Assembly (NCBI GenBank): GCA_965662355.1
Contig: CBFIHP010000019.1
Location: 49,828 to 113,827, forward strand
DNA length: 64,000 bases
DNA from: GCA-2683825 sp965662355
Lineage (GTDB): Bacteria; Planctomycetota; UBA1135; GCA-002686595
Reading direction: 5' to 3'
Shown here piece after piece: positions 62,711 to 64,000 of this stretch. Each line of letters starts with the position of its first letter. Position 1 is the first letter of the stretch. The notes under the pieces are model-generated. The model made no database searches and was not told where the DNA came from. It saw only the letters and a list, made by a program, of their open reading frames with translations. The position numbers were made by a program, and so were the translations under genes.

Positions 62711-63363
62711 TACGAATCTCCGTCCCCGAAGATGGCCCGCATGGCGTAGACGATCAAGCGGATGAGAAAGTAGATGCCGAGGAAGCCCAAGATGGAGCTG
62801 GACTTCTTGCTCTTGGAGATAGGTACAGGCTTCCTGTTTATCTGCTCGAACCACCCAGGCGTCAGAGCAGCGAGGGAGGAATGGACGGACTCGATGCGGC
62901 GGGCCGAAGCCTGGCATGTCTTGCGCCAGCGGGTCTGGCTCATGCGTTCGAGAGCTGCCGTCTGCTTCCGTACGGCTGTGCGTCGAGGAGCGATCATGCA
63001 ATCCGTAAAGAGCTCGAAGAACTCCTCGTCGAGTTCGACGTCTTGGCCAAGGAGATCGATGTCTTCGCGCAGCGCGGCAACACGCTGAAGGCGTTCGAGA
63101 AGCCGATTCAGGTCGGGGAAGGCTGTAGCGTCGATGGCCGCGATGCGACGGCGCAGCTCGTCGGGTGCAAGCTGATAGAAGGTGTCGCGGATCGTGCTGA
63201 GCTCCGCGTCGATCCCCTCCCGCGATATGCGCGGCGCCGTTTCCTTCGCGGGTTGCAATCCACGGTGCTCGCGGCGCAGCTGCAGGATCGCACCGGGTTC
63301 GGACCCGGCGTCATGGGCGAAGCACTCGGTGAGATACGCGCGTGATTCAGTCTCGGAACTCAC
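62710..63363 (-). CDS. Hypothetical protein with C-terminal membrane anchor
   Basis: A 217-aa protein that is mostly helical and charged, with one hydrophobic segment near the C-terminus (SSILGFLGIYFLIRLIVYAM), so it is probably tail-anchored with its bulk in the cytoplasm. It starts at a GTG at 63363 overlapping the Hsp70 stop (GTGA), and its own stop overlaps the J-domain gene (TAGTG). The strict coupling suggests it works in one complex with them. No family recognised. Confidence 0.78.
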   Translation of the reverse strand: MSSETESRAYLTECFAHDAGSEPGAILQLRREHRGLQPAKETAPRISREGIDAELSTIRDTFYQLAPDELRRRIAAIDATAFPDLNRLLERLQRVAALREDIDLLGQDVELDEEFFELFTDCMIAPRRTAVRKQTAALERMSQTRWRKTCQASARRIESVHSSLAALTPGWFEQINRKPVPISKSKKSSSILGFLGIYFLIRLIVYAMRAIFGDGDS

Positions 63364-64000
63364 GGGGTTTGTTCGTTGTTACCGAGCTCGTCGTGGCCTT
63401 TTCCGTCGTACGGAAAGCCCAGGGCCGAGAGCATCATGACAAGCTGCGAGCGCGCACTGTCGAAGAGCTCGCGATCGCCGGAGTCGAGGGCGTGCTCGAA
63501 GAAGTCGACCGCTTGCTCCAGCTGATCGCGGGAGAAGGGCTCCACCTCCTGAAAGCGTCCCTCGGCGAAGTGCAGGAGTCGGCGATTTTCGAGCTTGTCA
63601 CGGGGATAGAACTTCATTTCTTGCATGCGCGCGAGGGCCTCCTTGACTTCGCCCTCGCTCATGCCCTTGACGTTGTTCTTCAGCACGGTCTGGAAGTGTT
63701 TCTGCGAACCGAGAATGTAGGCTTCGACTTCGAGCAGCCCATTGATGTCGTACGTGAATCGCACCGCCACCTCCTGCCCGGCAGGACCGACCGGGATGGG
63801 CGTGACTTGCAGTTCGCCGAGGAACAGGTTGTCGTCGGTTCGACGACCTTCTCCCTGGTAGACGCCGATTTTCAGTTCGGTTTGCCCAGCATCGACGGTG
63901 AAGACGCGCTCCTCCCTGGAGACGGGAATGGTCGTGTTGCGGTGAATGATGGGCATGTAGTAGCCCTCTACCCGGCGACCACCGAAGTGCTTGACGATCT
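63360..64000 (-). CDS. Hsp70 (DnaK-like) chaperone, C-terminal part; gene continues beyond the window
   Basis: The frame is open to the window edge and encodes the end of an Hsp70. Going in from the edge it reads HFGGRRVEGYYMPIIHRNTT, then IPVSREERVFTVDAGQTELK and IGVYQGEGRRTDDNLFLGEL, which matches the beta-sandwich substrate-binding domain. The last 80 residues form a short helical lid (VKEALARMQEMKFYP and QAVDFFEHALDSGD) without the EEVD-like acidic tail. The ATPase domain and start codon lie outside the window. It is more like the specialised HscC than DnaK because it is followed by a J-domain membrane protein and not by dnaJ/grpE. The first in-window Met (63956) is internal. Confidence 0.88.
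   Translation of the reverse strand, partial: IVKHFGGRRVEGYYMPIIHRNTTIPVSREERVFTVDAGQTELKIGVYQGEGRRTDDNLFLGELQVTPIPVGPAGQEVAVRFTYDINGLLEVEAYILGSQKHFQTVLKNNVKGMSEGEVKEALARMQEMKFYPRDKLENRRLLHFAEGRFQEVEPFSRDQLEQAVDFFEHALDSGDRELFDSARSQLVMMLSALGFPYDGKGHDELGNNEQTP

Overview
The window is a high-GC (estimated by eye at roughly 65%) bacterial chromosome segment with dense, often overlapping genes. The content suggests a member of the Planctomycetota, probably one of the marine lineages rich in large secreted beta-sandwich proteins. This is inference: it rests on a PKD-repeat giant, an FG-GAP protein, repeated carboxypeptidase-regulatory modules, five alkaline-phosphatase-superfamily (sulfatase-like) proteins, a C-terminal sorting signal and Hsp70/J-domain paralogues, not on a marker gene. 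No rRNA, tRNA, CRISPR array, insertion sequence or prophage was seen.

Layout. 0-3.6 kb: two tandem paralogous secreted Cys-rich proteins. 3.7-9.5 kb: a CNNM/CBS membrane protein with a small partner gene, then (opposite strand) a LytS-type histidine kinase and LytTR regulator followed by two secreted Gly/Arg-rich proteins. 9.5-19.2 kb: secreted proteins: a beta-propeller-like protein, a tandem carboxypeptidase-regulatory protein, a frameshifted protein with a C-terminal sorting signal, and a 1762-aa protein with 17 PKD domains ending in a clear terminator. 19.2-25.1 kb: a six-gene minus-strand operon (SDR, C-methyltransferase, rfbF, rfbG, family 2 glycosyltransferase, truD) that should make and transfer a CDP-activated, branched 6-deoxy sugar. 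25.3-31.2 kb: a GT-C type membrane protein and three sulfatase-like lipoproteins. 31.3-41.2 kb: a RecQ helicase fused to a phosphoribosyltransferase, a HEAT/VWA protein, a phosphodiesterase-like protein, a Rieske protein, a 5-formyl-THF cyclo-ligase and a large regulatory-domain protein.

40.8-53 kb is mostly housekeeping: DUF983-mutM-efp (overlapping), a DMF-amidase-like secreted protein, a queuosine-precursor transporter, an FG-GAP protein, speA-slyD and a dihydrouridine synthase. 52.7-58.7 kb is a tight plus-strand operon: threonine dehydratase-like enzyme, sulfatase-like lipoprotein, TrmJ-like methyltransferase, hutF and a metallo-beta-lactamase. 58.9-60.1 kb holds a divergent sigma factor and a decayed secA remnant. 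60.1-64 kb holds a two-TM membrane protein and a three-gene operon of Hsp70 (5' end off the window), a membrane protein and a J-domain membrane protein whose HPD motif is degenerate.

The points most worth a second look are the secA remnant, the homopolymer frameshift in the sorting-signal protein, the Hsp70/degenerate-J membrane operon, the CDP-C-methyl sugar operon, the EfpL-type loop in the EF-P protein and a C-terminal module shared by several secreted proteins.
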